Shown: positions 27,090-41,266, counted from the stretch's first letter. The stretch is DNA of 64,000 nt from Kosakonia oryzae (GCF_001658025.2 NZ_CP014007.2:5084001-5148000), one strand, 5' to 3'. The notes: a model not told the origin generated them from the sequence alone. Made by a program: numbers and translations.

Positions 27090-28691
27090 TTAAGCCAGTA
27101 AGCGATAGCCGGGCAACGTCAGGAAGTCGATCAGCTCGTCAGAGGTGGTGATCTGCTCCATCAGGCGCGCGGCATCATCAAAACGACCGCTGCTGAATCG
27201 GTGCTCGCCCAGCTCGTCCTGAATAACCCGCATCTCTTCGGCCAGCATCTGGCGGAACAGCGTTTTGGTTACCGGTTTGCCGTTGCTGAGCGTCTTTTCG
27301 TGGTGGATCCACTGCCAGATAGAGGTGCGGGAGATTTCGGCGGTGGCGGCATCTTCCATCAGCCCGTAAATCGGTACACAGCCATTGCCGGAGATCCACG
27401 CTTCAATGTATTGCACCGCCACGCGAATATTGGCGCGCATTCCCTCTTCGGTGCGTTCGCCTTCACACGGTGCCAGCAGTTCCTCGGCGGTGATTGGGGC
27501 ATCGTCTTCACGGCTGACAAACAACTGGTTTTTATTCTCGCCGAGGGCGGCGTTGAACACGTCCATCACCGTATCGCCAAGGCCCGGGTGAGCAATCCAG
27601 GTGCCGTCGTGACCGTTACGCGCTTCGAGTTCTTTGTCGGCTTTCACTTTATTCAGCACCCAGTTGTTGCGTTCGGCATCTTTACTGGGAATAAACGCCG
27701 CCATGCCGCCCATCGCGAATGCGCCGCGGCGATGACAAGTTTTGATTAACAGGCGGGAATAGGCGCTGAGGAAAGGCTTATCCATGGTGACCACCTGGCG
27801 ATCCGGCAAAACCCGATCCGGATAGTTTTTCAGGGTTTTGATATAGCTAAAGATGTAATCCCAGCGTCCGCAGTTCAGCCCGACAATATGGTCGCGCAGC
27901 GCGTGCAGGATTTCGTCCATCTGAAACACCGCAGGCAGCGTTTCAATCAGCAGCGTTGCTTTGATAGTGCCGCGCGGCAAATTGAACCGGTCTTCGGTGT
28001 AACTGAACACCTCACTCCACCAGGCCGCTTCGTGCCAGGACTGGGTTTTCGGCAGATAAAAATAGGGGCCGCTGCCTTTGGCGAGCAGGTTTTTATGGTT
28101 ATGGAAGAAGTAGAGCGCAAAGTCGAACAGACTGCCGGGGATCGCTTCACCACGCCAGGTCACATGTTTTTCTGGCAGATGTAAGCCGCGCACGCGACAA
28201 ACCAGAACCGCTGGGTTGGGCTTTAACTGATAAATCTTGCCAGCTTCATTGGTGTAGCTGATGGTGCCGTTGACCGCATCGCGCAGGTTGATCTGCCCAT
28301 CGATCACTTTGTCCCAGTTCGGCGCCAGCGAATCTTCAAAATCAGCCATGAAAACTTTGACGTTGGCATTCAGCGCATTGATGACCATTTTGCGCTCCAC
28401 CGGCCCGGTGATCTCCACGCGGCGGTCGAGCAGATCTTCCGGTATTCCACGAATCGTCCAGTTGGATTCACGAATGGAAGCTGTTTCCGAAATAAACTCA
28501 GGCAACGTACCGGCATCAATTTGTTGCTGCTGGCGCTGACGCGCTGCCAGTAGCTGATTACGTTTTGGCGTAAAGCGCGTTACCAGCTCGCTCAGAAACT
28601 CCACCGCTGCCGGAGTAAGGATCTGCTTCTCCTGCTCGCCGTACGGCTGTGTAAAGGCCAGTTCATCGGTTGTTGTTGCCTGTTGTGTCAT
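27090..28691 (-). CDS. aceB: Malate synthase A
   Basis: The 533-residue enzyme condenses glyoxylate with acetyl-CoA to malate, the second step of the bypass. It has the E. coli length. The family signature [35 protein letters not shown] and the catalytic surroundings [11 protein letters not shown] and [17 protein letters not shown] are clear. The start at 28691 ([13 protein letters not shown]) follows AAAGAGGAATCGC. In-frame codons further upstream run into the operator region and are not coding. It is first in aceBAK and repressed by IclR through the site near 28788-28815. Confidence 0.98.
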   Translation of the reverse strand: MTQQATTTDELAFTQPYGEQEKQILTPAAVEFLSELVTRFTPKRNQLLAARQRQQQQIDAGTLPEFISETASIRESNWTIRGIPEDLLDRRVEITGPVERKMVINALNANVKVFMADFEDSLAPNWDKVIDGQINLRDAVNGTISYTNEAGKIYQLKPNPAVLVCRVRGLHLPEKHVTWRGEAIPGSLFDFALYFFHNHKNLLAKGSGPYFYLPKTQSWHEAAWWSEVFSYTEDRFNLPRGTIKATLLIETLPAVFQMDEILHALRDHIVGLNCGRWDYIFSYIKTLKNYPDRVLPDRQVVTMDKPFLSAYSRLLIKTCHRRGAFAMGGMAAFIPSKDAERNNWVLNKVKADKELEARNGHDGTWIAHPGLGDTVMDVFNAALGENKNQLFVSREDDAPITAEELLAPCEGERTEEGMRANIRVAVQYIEAWISGNGCVPIYGLMEDAATAEISRTSIWQWIHHEKTLSNGKPVTKTLFRQMLAEEMRVIQDELGEHRFSSGRFDDAARLMEQITTSDELIDFLTLPGYRLLA

Positions 28692-28787
28692 GGTGCGATT
28701 CCTCTTTTTTGCAGCAAAGACATTTCCCAATGCTGACGAAGATCGTTTGTGCAGTTTTCGTTCAGCAGGATCAATCCTGGCTAATAA

Positions 28788-28815
28788 ATTTTCCAAAATC
28801 AAAAACAATTTCCAT
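28788..28815 (-). promoter_or_regulatory. IclR operator/promoter region of aceBAK
   Basis: On the minus strand TGGAAATTGTTTTTGATTTT and then GGAAAATTTATT (28785-28814) reproduce the AT-rich IclR-binding sequence seen upstream of E. coli aceB, with two TGGAAA/TTTCCA-like half sites. It lies about 100 bases upstream of the aceB ATG. Confidence 0.7.
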
Positions 28816-28894
28816 TTTTAAATAAAAAAGAAAATAACTAACTGATAACAATGAAGTTATAGTTTTATTATGTTGAGAAGTGGTTTTCGGAAAT

Positions 28895-28916
28895 AAAAAA
28901 GGCGCCCGAAGGCGCC
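28895..28916 (-). terminator. Rho-independent terminator of metA
   Basis: GGCGCC-TTCG-GGCGCC hairpin (28901-28916; stem of six pairs with a stable loop) followed on the minus strand by TTTTTTATTT, 21 bases after the metA stop. Confidence 0.92.
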
Positions 28917-28937
28917 TGGTATATAGGGCTGAAACGC

Positions 28938-29867
28938 TTAATCCAGCGTTGGATTCATGTGGCGCAGATCGTATGGCGTGATCTGGTAGACGTAGTAGTT
29001 GAGCCAGTTGATGAACAGCAGATTGCCGTGGCTGCGCCAGGAGGCGCGCGGTTTATTCTGCGGATCGTCTTTCGGGAAGTAGTTATGCGGCAGTTCAGGA
29101 CTGAGGCCCGCGTCCACATCGCGGAAATATTCATTCGCCAGCGTGTTGGCGTCGTACTCCGGGTGGCCGGTCACGAAAGCAATGCGTTTATCTTTGCTGG
29201 CAAACAGGTAGGCATCGCCCTCTTCTGTTTCGGCCAGAATCTCCAGATCGGTGTAGTCGCGGATCAATGCAGACGGGAAATCCGCATAACGGGAGTGCGG
29301 AGCAAGGAACACATCGTCAAAACCGCGCGTCAGCAGCGCATGGGGATGAAGGATGTGGTGTTCATACACGCCGGAGAGCTTTTCACTGCGGGTCTGCTTG
29401 GGAATGCCATAAAGAATATTGAGCGCGGCCTGGACCGCCCAACAGACAAACAGCGTTGAGGTTACGTGATCTTTCGCCCACTCCAGTACCTGCTCAATCT
29501 GCGGCCAGTAGGCAACATCGTTAAACTCAACCAGGCCCAGTGGCGCGCCGGTAACAATCAGGCCATCGTAGTTTTCGTGGCAGATTTCATCAAAATTACA
29601 GTAAAAAGTATTCAGGTGCTCAGCTGGCGTGTTACGCGACTCGCGGGAATCGATGCGCAGCAGGCGTACATCAACCTGTAGCGGGGAGTTCGATAGCAGA
29701 CGCAGGAACTGATTTTCCGTCTCAATCTTCTTTGGCATCAGGTTCAGGATCAACACCTTCAGAGGGCGGATTTCCTGAACTGTCGCGCGCGAAGTCGTCA
29801 TCACAAAGACGTTCTCGTCACGCAAGAAATTGACGGCTGGCAGCTCGTCCTGCACCCGAATCGGCAT
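28938..29867 (-). CDS. metA: Homoserine O-succinyltransferase
   Basis: The 309-residue enzyme transfers a succinyl group to homoserine, the first committed step of methionine synthesis. The length equals E. coli MetA. The acyl-enzyme cysteine lies in [16 protein letters not shown] (Cys142), and TGHPEYD contains the catalytic His235 and Glu237. The start [15 protein letters not shown] at 29867 follows GAGGATATAAGTT. In E. coli the protein is unstable at high temperature and the gene is repressed by MetJ and activated by MetR. Four MetJ boxes are visible upstream. It stands alone between aceB and the rRNA operon. yjaA and yjaB, found here in K-12, are absent. Confidence 0.98.
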   Translation of the reverse strand: MPIRVQDELPAVNFLRDENVFVMTTSRATVQEIRPLKVLILNLMPKKIETENQFLRLLSNSPLQVDVRLLRIDSRESRNTPAEHLNTFYCNFDEICHENYDGLIVTGAPLGLVEFNDVAYWPQIEQVLEWAKDHVTSTLFVCWAVQAALNILYGIPKQTRSEKLSGVYEHHILHPHALLTRGFDDVFLAPHSRYADFPSALIRDYTDLEILAETEEGDAYLFASKDKRIAFVTGHPEYDANTLANEYFRDVDAGLSPELPHNYFPKDDPQNKPRASWRSHGNLLFINWLNYYVYQITPYDLRHMNPTLD

Positions 29868-29885
29868 AACTTATATCCTCACTGC

Positions 29886-29917
29886 ATACGTTTAAACGTT
29901 TAGACATCCAGATAGCC
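29886..29917 (-). promoter_or_regulatory. Four tandem MetJ boxes upstream of metA
   Basis: Contiguous 8-mers ATACGTTT, AAACGTTT, AGACATCC and AGATAGCC (29886-29917) approximate the MetJ consensus AGACGTCT with exact 8-base spacing. They lie 19-50 bases upstream of the metA ATG, matching the E. coli metA operator. Confidence 0.85.
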
Positions 29918-30105
29918 GAAGATACCCAGGAATCAGCAAAATGTCGAGTCCGCAAGTGAAAGGTGAGAAAGTTTCACGTCACGGTCCGCCTATGAAATGA
30001 TTTTAGATTTTTTGTCGCGCTGTGAAGGGGGAATTTTTGGGCTGGCTCAGTACAGCCAGCACCTGCTGATCGCTCAGAGGAACCTAAATTCTGCTGAAAC
30101 AATAG

Positions 30106-30135
30106 CAAAAAAGCCCCGGGCCTGCGCCCGGGGCT
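30106..30135 (-). terminator. Second terminator of the rRNA operon
   Basis: AGCCCCGGGC / GCCCGGGGCT hairpin (30112-30135, ten pairs) followed on the minus strand by TTTTTTGC. It lies about 80 bases beyond the 5S gene and backs up the first terminator. Confidence 0.88.
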
Positions 30136-30177
30136 TCCCCGCCTGTTCCGCGTCAGCGTTTATCTGACCGCAGACGC

Positions 30178-30203
30178 AAAAAGGCCATCCTTACGGATGG
30201 CCT
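30178..30203 (-). terminator. First terminator of the rRNA operon
   Basis: On the minus strand AGGCCATCC-GTAA-GGATGGCCT followed by TTTT (30178-30203), 13 bases after the 5S 3' end. The sequence resembles the rrn T1 terminators of E. coli. Confidence 0.9.
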
Positions 30204-30216
30204 CTTCACTGGTTTG

Positions 30217-30336
30217 ATGCCTGGCAGTTCCCTACTCTCGCATGGGGAGACCCCACACTACCATCGGCGCTACGGCGTTTCACTTCTGAGTTCGGCATGG
30301 GGTCAGGTGGGACCACCGCGCTAGTGCCGCCAGGCA
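30217..30336 (-). rRNA. rrf: 5S ribosomal RNA
   Basis: A 120-base gene beginning (minus strand) TGCCTGGCGGCACTAGCGCG and ending GGGAACTGCCAGGCAT. The two ends pair to form helix I. Typical 5S features such as CCGAACTCAGAAGTGAAACG are present. It is last in the operon, 92 bases after 23S. Confidence 0.97.
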
Positions 30337-30428
30337 AATTCTGTTCACCGCCATGCCACCAGGGCACACCGGTCTAATCTGTATCACGCTGAAAATCTTC
30401 TCTCACGCCAAAACATCTTCGGCGTTGT

Positions 30429-33333
<2,905 letters not shown>

Positions 33334-33442
33334 TCACAACCCGAAGATGTTTCTTCCGATTCATCATCGCATTGCGAAAATTTGAGAGACTCACGAACAA
33401 CTTGCGTTGTTCAGTGTTTCAATTTTCAGCTTGATCCAGATT

Positions 33443-33453
33443 TTTAAAGAGCA
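33443..33453 (-). promoter_or_regulatory. boxA antitermination site before 23S
   Basis: TGCTCTTTAAA on the minus strand, the rrn boxA core, in the spacer between tRNA-Glu and 23S. It loads NusB/S10 to resist Rho. Confidence 0.8.
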
Positions 33454-33527
33454 TATATCTCAAACATGACTCGTAAGTCAGTTTTGAGATACGGATGGGC
33501 AACGCCTTTCACACATTCCCGCGCAAG

Positions 33528-33603
33528 TGGCGTCCCCTAGGGGATTCGAACCCCTGTTACCGCCGTGAAAGGGCGGTGTCCTGGGCCTCTAGACGAAGGG
33601 GAC
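33528..33603 (-). tRNA. gltV: tRNA-Glu (anticodon UUC)
   Basis: A 76-base cloverleaf: acceptor GTCCCCT / AGGGGAC, anticodon loop CCTTTCACG with anticodon TTC, T arm GGGGTTCGAATCCCC, and CCA encoded. It lies in the 16S-23S spacer, as in rrnE, rrnB, rrnC and rrnG of E. coli. The gene name follows the rrnE position. Confidence 0.96.
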
Positions 33604-33688
33604 ACATAGTCTGCTTCGCAAGACGCCTTGCTTTTTACTTTTCATCAGACAATCTGTGTGAGCACTTCAGGGATGGGTTCTTTTAAGG

Positions 33689-35228
<1,540 letters not shown>

Positions 35229-35362
35229 AAAAGTTTGATGCTCAATGAATTAAACTTCGTAATGAATTACGTGTTCACTCGTTGAGACTTGGTATTCATT
35301 TTTTGTCCGAAGACATCAAGAATCCGCGTCACCTGAGTGCCCACACAGATTGTCTGATAAAT

Positions 35363-35374
35363 TGTTAAAGAGCA
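35363..35374 (-). promoter_or_regulatory. boxA of the rrn leader
   Basis: TGCTCTTTAACA on the minus strand, in the 16S leader downstream of P2. It is part of the rRNA antitermination signal. The leader region 35229-35362 contains the 5' strand of the 16S processing stalk. Confidence 0.85.
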
Positions 35375-35414
35375 GTTGCGACGCGGCTTTCAGCGCTTCG
35401 TCGCGAGGTGGCGT

Positions 35415-35442
35415 ATATTACGCCTTCCTCTTTCAGAGTCAA
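35415..35442 (-). promoter_or_regulatory. rRNA operon promoter P2
   Basis: -35 TTGACT (35437-35442) and -10 TAATAT (35415-35420) on the minus strand with a 16-base spacer, 110 bases downstream of P1. Confidence 0.85.
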
Positions 35443-35524
35443 CCCTGAATTTCAGGATTTTTCTCTTCAACCGACCCGGCTATTTGTGTGAAGTGATTCA
35501 CATCTGCCGTGTCGATGGAGGCGC

Positions 35525-35552
35525 ATTATAGGGAGTTCTCCGCCCCCCGCAA
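35525..35552 (-). promoter_or_regulatory. rRNA operon promoter P1
   Basis: -35 TTGCGG (35547-35552), 16-base spacer and perfect -10 TATAAT (35525-35530) with the GC-rich discriminator GCGCCTCC typical of stringently controlled rrn P1 promoters. AT-rich DNA upstream (35553-35600) suits the UP element and Fis sites. Confidence 0.88.
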
Positions 35553-35669
35553 TAGAAAAATGACATAAAAATGACTGACTGCTGCATTCCACAGCAAAAC
35601 ACCGCTTTATACCCATTTACACACAGACTTATCCACAATCCGGCAAAAGGCTAAAAATTCGCGAGCGCT

Positions 35670-35691
35670 ACGCAAACGTTTTCGTTACAAT
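35670..35691 (+). promoter_or_regulatory. PurR operator and promoter of purHD
   Basis: ACGCAAACGTTTTCGT (35670-35685) is a full match to the PurR consensus. TACAAT (35686-35691) directly next to it suits the -10 element, so repressor binding would block RNA polymerase. The purH ATG lies 114 bases downstream. Confidence 0.88.
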
Positions 35692-35804
35692 GCCCGCGCA
35701 AAAATCGTGAGCCTCACATGGAGCGTTAGCTAAGTTTTGGGATCATTAAGGATCCAAAAATTCATCTAATGCTCTCTGTTCAAGTCAAATCCAGGGGATT
35801 TACC

Positions 35805-37394
35805 ATGCAACAACGTCGTCCAGTCCGCCGCGCACTGCTCAGTGTTTCTGACAAGGCCGGTATTGTCGAATTCGCACAGGCGCTCTCTCAGCGTGGCGTA
35901 GAACTGCTCTCTACTGGCGGAACCGCTCGTCTGCTGGCAGATAAAGGTCTGCCGGTGACTGAAGTCTCCGACTACACCGGTTTCCCGGAAATGATGGATG
36001 GACGCGTAAAAACCCTGCACCCGAAAGTGCACGGTGGGATCCTCGGACGTCGCGGCCAGGATGACGCGATCATGGCAGAACACGCGATCGCGCCGATCGA
36101 TATGGTGGTTGTTAACCTTTATCCGTTCGCCCAGACCGTTGCCCGCGAAGGTTGCTCGCTGGAAGATGCAGTAGAAAACATCGATATCGGCGGTCCTACG
36201 ATGGTGCGCTCTGCGGCGAAGAACCATAAAGATGTTGCTATCGTAGTAAAAAGCAGCGACTACAGCGCCATCATTAATGAGATGGATGCGAACGAAGGCT
36301 CCCTGACGCTCGAAACCCGTTTCGATCTGGCCATTAAAGCTTTTGAGCACACCGCCGCTTACGACAGCATGATCGCCAACTACTTCGGTAGCCTGGTTCC
36401 GGCCTATCACGGCGAAAGCAAAGAACCATCAGGCCGCTTCCCACGCACCCTGAACCTGAACTTCATCAAGAAGCAGGATATGCGCTACGGTGAGAACAGC
36501 CACCAGCAGGCAGCCTTCTATATAGAAGAAGAAGTGAAAGAGGCTTCTGTGGCTACCGCGCAGCAGTTGCAGGGTAAAGCGCTTTCTTATAACAACATCG
36601 CGGATACCGATGCGGCGCTGGAGTGTGTGAAAGAGTTCAGCGAGCCTGCCTGCGTTATCGTTAAACATGCAAACCCTTGCGGCGTGGCAGTGAGTGGCTC
36701 CATTCTTGCGGCTTACGATCGCGCATACAAAACCGATCCCACCTCCGCATTCGGCGGCATTATCGCCTTTAACCGCGAGCTGGATGCCGCCACCGCGCAG
36801 GCGATCATCTCCCGCCAGTTTGTGGAGGTGATCATTGCGCCGTCTGCGACAGAAGAAGCGCTGAAAATCACGGCCGCCAAACAGAATGTCCGCGTACTGG
36901 TTTGCGGCGAGTGGTCGCAACGCGTGCCGGGGCTCGACTTTAAACGCGTCAACGGCGGGCTGCTGGTTCAGGATCGCGATCTGGGCATGGTCAGCAGCAA
37001 CGAACTGCGTGTTGTCAGCAAGCGCCAACCGACGGAGCAAGAGCTGCGCGATGCGCTGTTCTGCTGGAAGGTAGCAAAATTCGTGAAATCCAACGCGATC
37101 GTTTATGCGAAAGAGAATATGACCATCGGCATTGGCGCCGGCCAGATGAGCCGCGTTTACTCGGCGAAGATCGCCGGGATCAAAGCCGGTGACGAAGGGC
37201 TGGAAGTGAAAGGTTCTGCGATGGCGTCTGACGCATTCTTCCCGTTCCGCGATGGTATCGATGCCGCTGCCGCTGTTGGCGTGACCTGCGTGATCCAACC
37301 AGGTGGCTCCATCCGCGATGACGAAGTGATTGCCGCTGCCGATGAACACGGCATTGCTATGATCTTTACCGATATGCGTCACTTCCGCCATTAA
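35805..37394 (+). CDS. purH: Bifunctional AICAR transformylase / IMP cyclohydrolase
   Basis: The 529-residue enzyme carries out the last two steps of IMP synthesis. The N-terminal MGS-like cyclohydrolase domain spans about residues 1-200 ([40 protein letters not shown]). The C-terminal transformylase has [13 protein letters not shown] and the catalytic KHANPCG motif. It equals E. coli PurH in length. The start [14 protein letters not shown] at 35805 follows CCAGGGG and is preferred to an ATG at 35769. It forms an operon with purD, which starts 15 bases later, under PurR control. The operon is divergent from the rRNA operon. Confidence 0.98.
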   Translation: MQQRRPVRRALLSVSDKAGIVEFAQALSQRGVELLSTGGTARLLADKGLPVTEVSDYTGFPEMMDGRVKTLHPKVHGGILGRRGQDDAIMAEHAIAPIDMVVVNLYPFAQTVAREGCSLEDAVENIDIGGPTMVRSAAKNHKDVAIVVKSSDYSAIINEMDANEGSLTLETRFDLAIKAFEHTAAYDSMIANYFGSLVPAYHGESKEPSGRFPRTLNLNFIKKQDMRYGENSHQQAAFYIEEEVKEASVATAQQLQGKALSYNNIADTDAALECVKEFSEPACVIVKHANPCGVAVSGSILAAYDRAYKTDPTSAFGGIIAFNRELDAATAQAIISRQFVEVIIAPSATEEALKITAAKQNVRVLVCGEWSQRVPGLDFKRVNGGLLVQDRDLGMVSSNELRVVSKRQPTEQELRDALFCWKVAKFVKSNAIVYAKENMTIGIGAGQMSRVYSAKIAGIKAGDEGLEVKGSAMASDAFFPFRDGIDAAAAVGVTCVIQPGGSIRDDEVIAAADEHGIAMIFTDMRHFRH

Positions 37395-37409
37395 TCCACG
37401 GAGCAGACA

Positions 37410-38702
37410 ATGAAAGTATTAGTGATTGGTAACGGCGGGCGCGAACACGCGCTGGCCTGGAAAGCGGCGCAGTCGCCGCTGGTCGATACTGTTTTTGTTG
37501 CACCGGGTAATGCCGGTACCGCACTGGAACCGGCGCTGCAAAACGTGGCAATTGGCGTCACCGATATTCCGGCGCTGCTCAGCTTTGCGCAGAACGAGAA
37601 AATCGATCTGACTATCGTTGGCCCGGAAGCGCCGCTGGTCATTGGCGTAGTCGATGCCTTCCGCGCCGCTGGCCTGAAAATTTTTGGCCCAACGCAAGGT
37701 GCCGCACAACTGGAAGGCTCAAAAGCCTTCACCAAAGACTTCCTGGCGCGCCACAAGATCCCGACGGCGGAATACCAGAACTTCACCGAGATTGAACCGG
37801 CGCTGGCGTACCTGCGTGAGAAAGGCGCGCCAATCGTCATTAAAGCGGACGGTCTGGCAGCGGGCAAAGGTGTGATTGTCGCCATGACGCTGGAAGAAGC
37901 CGAAGCGGCAGTGAACGATATGCTGGCAGGCAATGCTTTTGGCGACGCCGGCCACCGTATCGTTATTGAAGAGTTCCTCGACGGTGAAGAAGCCAGCTTT
38001 ATCGTCATGGTCGATGGCGAACATGTTCTGCCGATGGCCACCAGCCAGGATCACAAACGCGTGGGTGATGGTGATACCGGGCCGAACACCGGCGGTATGG
38101 GCGCTTACTCGCCAGCGCCAGTCGTCACTGATGAAGTACATCAACGTACGATGGAACGCATTATATGGCCGACCGTGCGCGGTATGGCAGCGGAAGGCAA
38201 TACCTACACCGGTTTCCTGTATGCCGGTCTGATGATCGACAAACAGGGCAATCCGAAAGTGATTGAGTTCAACTGCCGCTTTGGCGATCCGGAAACGCAA
38301 CCGATCATGCTGCGGATGCAGTCAGACCTGGTTGAACTGTGCCTGGCCGCCTGCGAAGGCAAACTGGACGAGAAAACCTCTGAGTGGGATGAACGCGCGT
38401 CTCTGGGCGTGGTGATGGCTGCCGGTGGTTATCCGGGCGACTACAGCAAGGATGATGTGATCCACGGCCTGCCACTGGAAGAAGTGGCGGACGGTAAAGT
38501 GTTCCACGCGGGGACTAAACTCTCCGGCGACGACCTGGTGCTGACCAACGGCGGCCGCGTACTCTGCGTGACTGCGCTGGGTAACACCGTTGCCGAAGCA
38601 CAGCAACGCGCCTATCAGTTGATGACCAATATTCACTGGAACGGCAGCTTCAGCCGCCGTGATATCGGCTACCGCGCGATCGCTCGCGAACAGGGCAAAT
38701 AA
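37410..38702 (+). CDS. purD: Phosphoribosylamine-glycine ligase
   Basis: The 430-residue ATP-grasp enzyme joins glycine to phosphoribosylamine, the second step of purine synthesis. The N-terminal GNGGREHALAWK (residues 7-18), the ATP-grasp loop PIVIKADGLAAGKGV, and the magnesium and substrate signature RFGDPETQ are intact. Length is one residue more than E. coli. The start follows GGAGCAGACA. It ends the purHD operon and is followed by REP palindromes. The zraPSR genes that come next to purD in K-12 are absent. Confidence 0.97.
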   Translation: MKVLVIGNGGREHALAWKAAQSPLVDTVFVAPGNAGTALEPALQNVAIGVTDIPALLSFAQNEKIDLTIVGPEAPLVIGVVDAFRAAGLKIFGPTQGAAQLEGSKAFTKDFLARHKIPTAEYQNFTEIEPALAYLREKGAPIVIKADGLAAGKGVIVAMTLEEAEAAVNDMLAGNAFGDAGHRIVIEEFLDGEEASFIVMVDGEHVLPMATSQDHKRVGDGDTGPNTGGMGAYSPAPVVTDEVHQRTMERIIWPTVRGMAAEGNTYTGFLYAGLMIDKQGNPKVIEFNCRFGDPETQPIMLRMQSDLVELCLAACEGKLDEKTSEWDERASLGVVMAAGGYPGDYSKDDVIHGLPLEEVADGKVFHAGTKLSGDDLVLTNGGRVLCVTALGNTVAEAQQRAYQLMTNIHWNGSFSRRDIGYRAIAREQGK

Positions 38703-38718
38703 CGTTATTTTGCCCCAG

Positions 38719-38778
38719 GCCCGATCAGGCGTAGTCGCCATCGGGCCGTTCGCCGGGAGGCGCTATGCTTACCCGGCC
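38719..38778. repeat. REP pair (BIME-like) after purD
   Basis: Two hairpins: GCCCGAT...ATCGGGC (38719-38746) and GCCGGG...CCCGGC (38752-38777, 14-base loop containing AGGCGCTATGCTT). They have the typical REP composition. They fill the space between the convergent purD and yjaH stops and probably stabilise both mRNA ends. Confidence 0.75.
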
Positions 38779-38789
38779 AACTTAAATCT

Positions 38790-39488
38790 TCAGAAACTCT
38801 TCTCCATCGGCTGCCAGCGACAAAAATCACCATTCGCGACCAACAGCAACTGCGCCCCTTCCGGCGCTTCCAGCCATGCCACGCTTACCGCCGCCGCTGA
38901 GCGCGTCTGACGCTGCTCAATGCGGTTCAGCGCAAAGCTGTCGAGATCCGGCTTCACCGTCTTGCCTTCACAGGTCTGAACCGTGCGATTGGCCTGCCAG
39001 CGTCCCTGACGCAGCACCACACGCCCCTGGCGCAGCGCATCGCTGGTCTGGCGGATCTGTTCAGCACGGTAACGATACAGCGCAACCTGGTCGCTGGAGA
39101 GCTGCTGCTTCTGCCCATTGACCTCACGCTGCATAAAGCTCAGCTCACCACGATCGTCAAAACGCACGCGTACATGCTCAGGCGGCTGGCTATAAATATT
39201 GAGTTCGACAAGGGTTAAGGTATCACCTTGCCAGCGGTATTCGCTGAGGGAAGTGTTGCCGTGATGCCACGGACTAAAAGCGGAAAGCAGATGTGTCTCG
39301 CCGTCGGAATCTTTACGCCAGATCCGCACTGCGCCCTGATCGTCAGCAAACCCGCTGGCGGTGAACGGAGGCAAGGACGTATCGTGGCTACAAGCCGTCA
39401 GCAACAGGACGCCAGCTAACGTCATTGAGCGACGCCAGAATGACAAAAGGGGCGAAACCGCCCCTTCGATAAAACCGTTCACTGGCAC
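38790..39488 (-). CDS. yjaH: YjaH, DUF1481-family lipoprotein
   Basis: The protein (232 residues from the GTG at 39488) matches E. coli YjaH, a DUF1481 protein of unknown function. A lipoprotein signal is visible: FWRRSMTLAGVLLLTAC, lipobox LLTA-C, then SHDTSLPP. The body has GAVRIWRKDS, ELSFMQREVNGQKQQLSSDQVALYRYRAEQIRQ and the C-terminal FCRWQP. The true start is uncertain. From 39488 the frame runs through the hupA terminator hairpin (39443-39466), while a TTG at 39446 just behind the hairpin would give a textbook short signal peptide (MSFWRRSMTL...). The ATG at 39425 would leave no basic N-region. It directly follows hupA. Confidence 0.85.
   Translation of the reverse strand: MPVNGFIEGAVSPLLSFWRRSMTLAGVLLLTACSHDTSLPPFTASGFADDQGAVRIWRKDSDGETHLLSAFSPWHHGNTSLSEYRWQGDTLTLVELNIYSQPPEHVRVRFDDRGELSFMQREVNGQKQQLSSDQVALYRYRAEQIRQTSDALRQGRVVLRQGRWQANRTVQTCEGKTVKPDLDSFALNRIEQRQTRSAAAVSVAWLEAPEGAQLLLVANGDFCRWQPMEKSF
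39443..39466 (-). terminator. Terminator of hupA, inside the 5' part of yjaH
   Basis: On the minus strand AAGGGGCG-GTTT-CGCCCCTT (39447-39466, eight pairs) followed by TTGTCA, 29 bases after the hupA stop. It overlaps the possible beginning of yjaH, whose expression would then need read-through or an internal start. Confidence 0.75.
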
Positions 39489-39494
39489 GCTGTC

Positions 39495-39767
39495 TTACTT
39501 AACAGAGTCTTTCAGTGCTTTACCAGAAACAAATGCCGGCACGTTAGCGGCAGCGATTTTGATTTCTTTACCGGTCTGCGGGTTGCGGCCAGTACGCTCA
39601 GCGCGGTGGTTCACTTTGAAGGTACCGAAACCAACCAGTTGTACCGCATCGCCTTCTTTCAGAGACTCAGTAATAGCAGCCAGAGTGGATTCCAGTGCAG
39701 CTTTTGCCTGCGCTTTAGACAGATCAGCCTTGTCTGCAATTACATCAATCAGTTGAGTCTTATTCAT
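39495..39767 (-). CDS. hupA: DNA-binding protein HU-alpha
   Basis: The 90-residue nucleoid protein has the HU family pattern: [22 protein letters not shown], the bacterial histone-like signature [21 protein letters not shown] with the DNA-bending arm tip around Pro63, and the C-terminal [12 protein letters not shown]. It bends DNA as a homodimer or with HU-beta. The start follows AGGATAACTT. Expression is high in exponential growth, and Fis and CRP control is known in E. coli. The 186 bases upstream hold its leader and promoter. yjaH follows in the same direction beyond a terminator. Confidence 0.98.
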   Translation of the reverse strand: MNKTQLIDVIADKADLSKAQAKAALESTLAAITESLKEGDAVQLVGFGTFKVNHRAERTGRNPQTGKEIKIAAANVPAFVSGKALKDSVK

Positions 39768-39953
39768 AAGTTATCCTTTCAATGTGTTTATCGCTTGCTA
39801 AGCATCGAGTGCGACGGAAATGCCTCAAAAGCACTCTCCTGCATACACGCACCGATAGCCACTTTTTTTCGCCCCCCAAATGTAGACCAGACGGGGGTAG
39901 GAAGGGAAGCCTTCCGGCGCGACAAAACTGGCCCTAAATCACGTTTTATTGCC

Positions 39954-40544
39954 TCATTGCTGCAAATTTATACCAATATTGCTATCGCCAGCCTCACGCA
40001 GGTCTGCGCGTAGCCCTTTAATCAGTTCAATATCACGTTCTTCACAGGCCGCCAAAAGACGGAAAATTTCCCACTGAATGTCCCATTCCTGCTCAACGGC
40101 GGGGTTCAGTCGCAGCTCTTCGTCAGTCATTTCACGACCCGCCTGGGTCATTTCCAGCATCGCAACGGTGGTGATCGACATCTTGCTGACTTCAACCGCA
40201 TGCTCCAGCGTTTCACCACTCAGGCGAGAATGAACCAGTTCGCTCAATGCTACGCAGGCATCAATCGCCGGGTAAACGCCGTACAGATCGTAATCATCGG
40301 CAACCGGAATCGCCTCTTCCAGCTTCTCAAGCTGGCTGTCGAAATTCACTTTCGCATCTTTAACGATCTGCGTTTCCCAAATCAGGTCGAGGATACGGCG
40401 ATAAAGTTGCGCGTCGCCAAACTCCGTCTGCTGGCAAAACATAGCGTAATTGGGATACATGCGCTCGCACAGACACGCCATAAAGACAACGTGCTGCCAG
40501 CTTTCCAGCCGCTCCAGACGCAGGTGAATGGGGTTTTGTAACAT
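39954..40544 (-). CDS. yjaG: YjaG, DUF416-family protein
   Basis: The 196-residue acidic soluble protein equals E. coli YjaG in length (DUF416). It contains HLRLERLESWQHVVFMACLCERMYPNYAMF at the start and VYPAIDACVALSELVHSRL in the middle, and is predicted all-helical. The function is unknown. Its conserved place between nfi and hupA is the main annotation aid. The ATG is preceded by GAGAAACAACC and lies 32 bases after nfi. Confidence 0.94.
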   Translation of the reverse strand: MLQNPIHLRLERLESWQHVVFMACLCERMYPNYAMFCQQTEFGDAQLYRRILDLIWETQIVKDAKVNFDSQLEKLEEAIPVADDYDLYGVYPAIDACVALSELVHSRLSGETLEHAVEVSKMSITTVAMLEMTQAGREMTDEELRLNPAVEQEWDIQWEIFRLLAACEERDIELIKGLRADLREAGDSNIGINLQQ

Positions 40545-40576
40545 GGTTGTTTCTCAATATCAGTAATGGCGGCAGT

Positions 40577-41257
40577 TTACCTGATATTGCGCTGGATTTC
40601 CTGCCAACGCGAAAATGCGGGTCGCCCGGACGCCACCGCATCCGCCCAGCGCGTCGGCTCCGGTAGCCGGTAACCCTTCATGCAGCGCTGCACCCAGGCC
40701 AATGCGCTATCCTGGCTGACACGATGCCCGGTCGTGATAAACAGCGGATTGCAGCGCGCTTTACTGCGCCATACCCATGCCAGCTTCTCGCCTTTATCCA
40801 GCAGCGGCGCCAGCGCGCCAGGCTCATCGGCAAGCGGCTCAAACTTACCGCACAGCCGTTTTTTCGCCACGCCAATGGTAGGCACATCCACCAGCAACCC
40901 AAAGTGGCTGGCGACCCCCAGACGGCGAGGATGCGAAATGCCGTGCCCATCAACAAACAGCAGATCCGGCTTTTGCGACAGTTGTTGCCATGCCGCCAGC
41001 AGCGCAGGGTATTCGCGAAAGGAGAGAAAGCCCGGAATATAGGGCATGGTGGTGGCGATGCGCGCCACCTGATATTCGACAAGCTCCAGCGATGGCCAGG
41101 CAAGGAGCACCATCGCCGCCCGCGTCACTTCGCCGCCTTGCTCAAACCCAACATCGGCACCACCGATCAATCGGGGAGGATCCGTATCCAGGCGATCCTC
41201 ATGGATCACCGAAGAGGCCAGTTCAAGTTGTTGCGCGCGTAATGACGCGAGATCCAT
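40577..41257 (-). CDS. nfi: Deoxyinosine 3' endonuclease (endonuclease V)
   Basis: The 226-residue nuclease cuts the second phosphodiester 3' to deoxyinosine and starts alternative excision repair of deaminated adenine. The fold and metal-binding acids are present: Asp35 in [10 protein letters not shown], Glu82 in FREYPAL and Asp103 in [14 protein letters not shown]. The wedge motif PYIPGFLSF is intact. It is similar to E. coli Nfi (223 residues) except for a short C-terminal replacement ([13 protein letters not shown]). It begins 9 bases after the hemE stop and is probably co-transcribed with it. Confidence 0.96.
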   Translation of the reverse strand: MDLASLRAQQLELASSVIHEDRLDTDPPRLIGGADVGFEQGGEVTRAAMVLLAWPSLELVEYQVARIATTMPYIPGFLSFREYPALLAAWQQLSQKPDLLFVDGHGISHPRRLGVASHFGLLVDVPTIGVAKKRLCGKFEPLADEPGALAPLLDKGEKLAWVWRSKARCNPLFITTGHRVSQDSALAWVQRCMKGYRLPEPTRWADAVASGRPAFSRWQEIQRNIR

Positions 41258-41266
41258 ACGTCCTCC

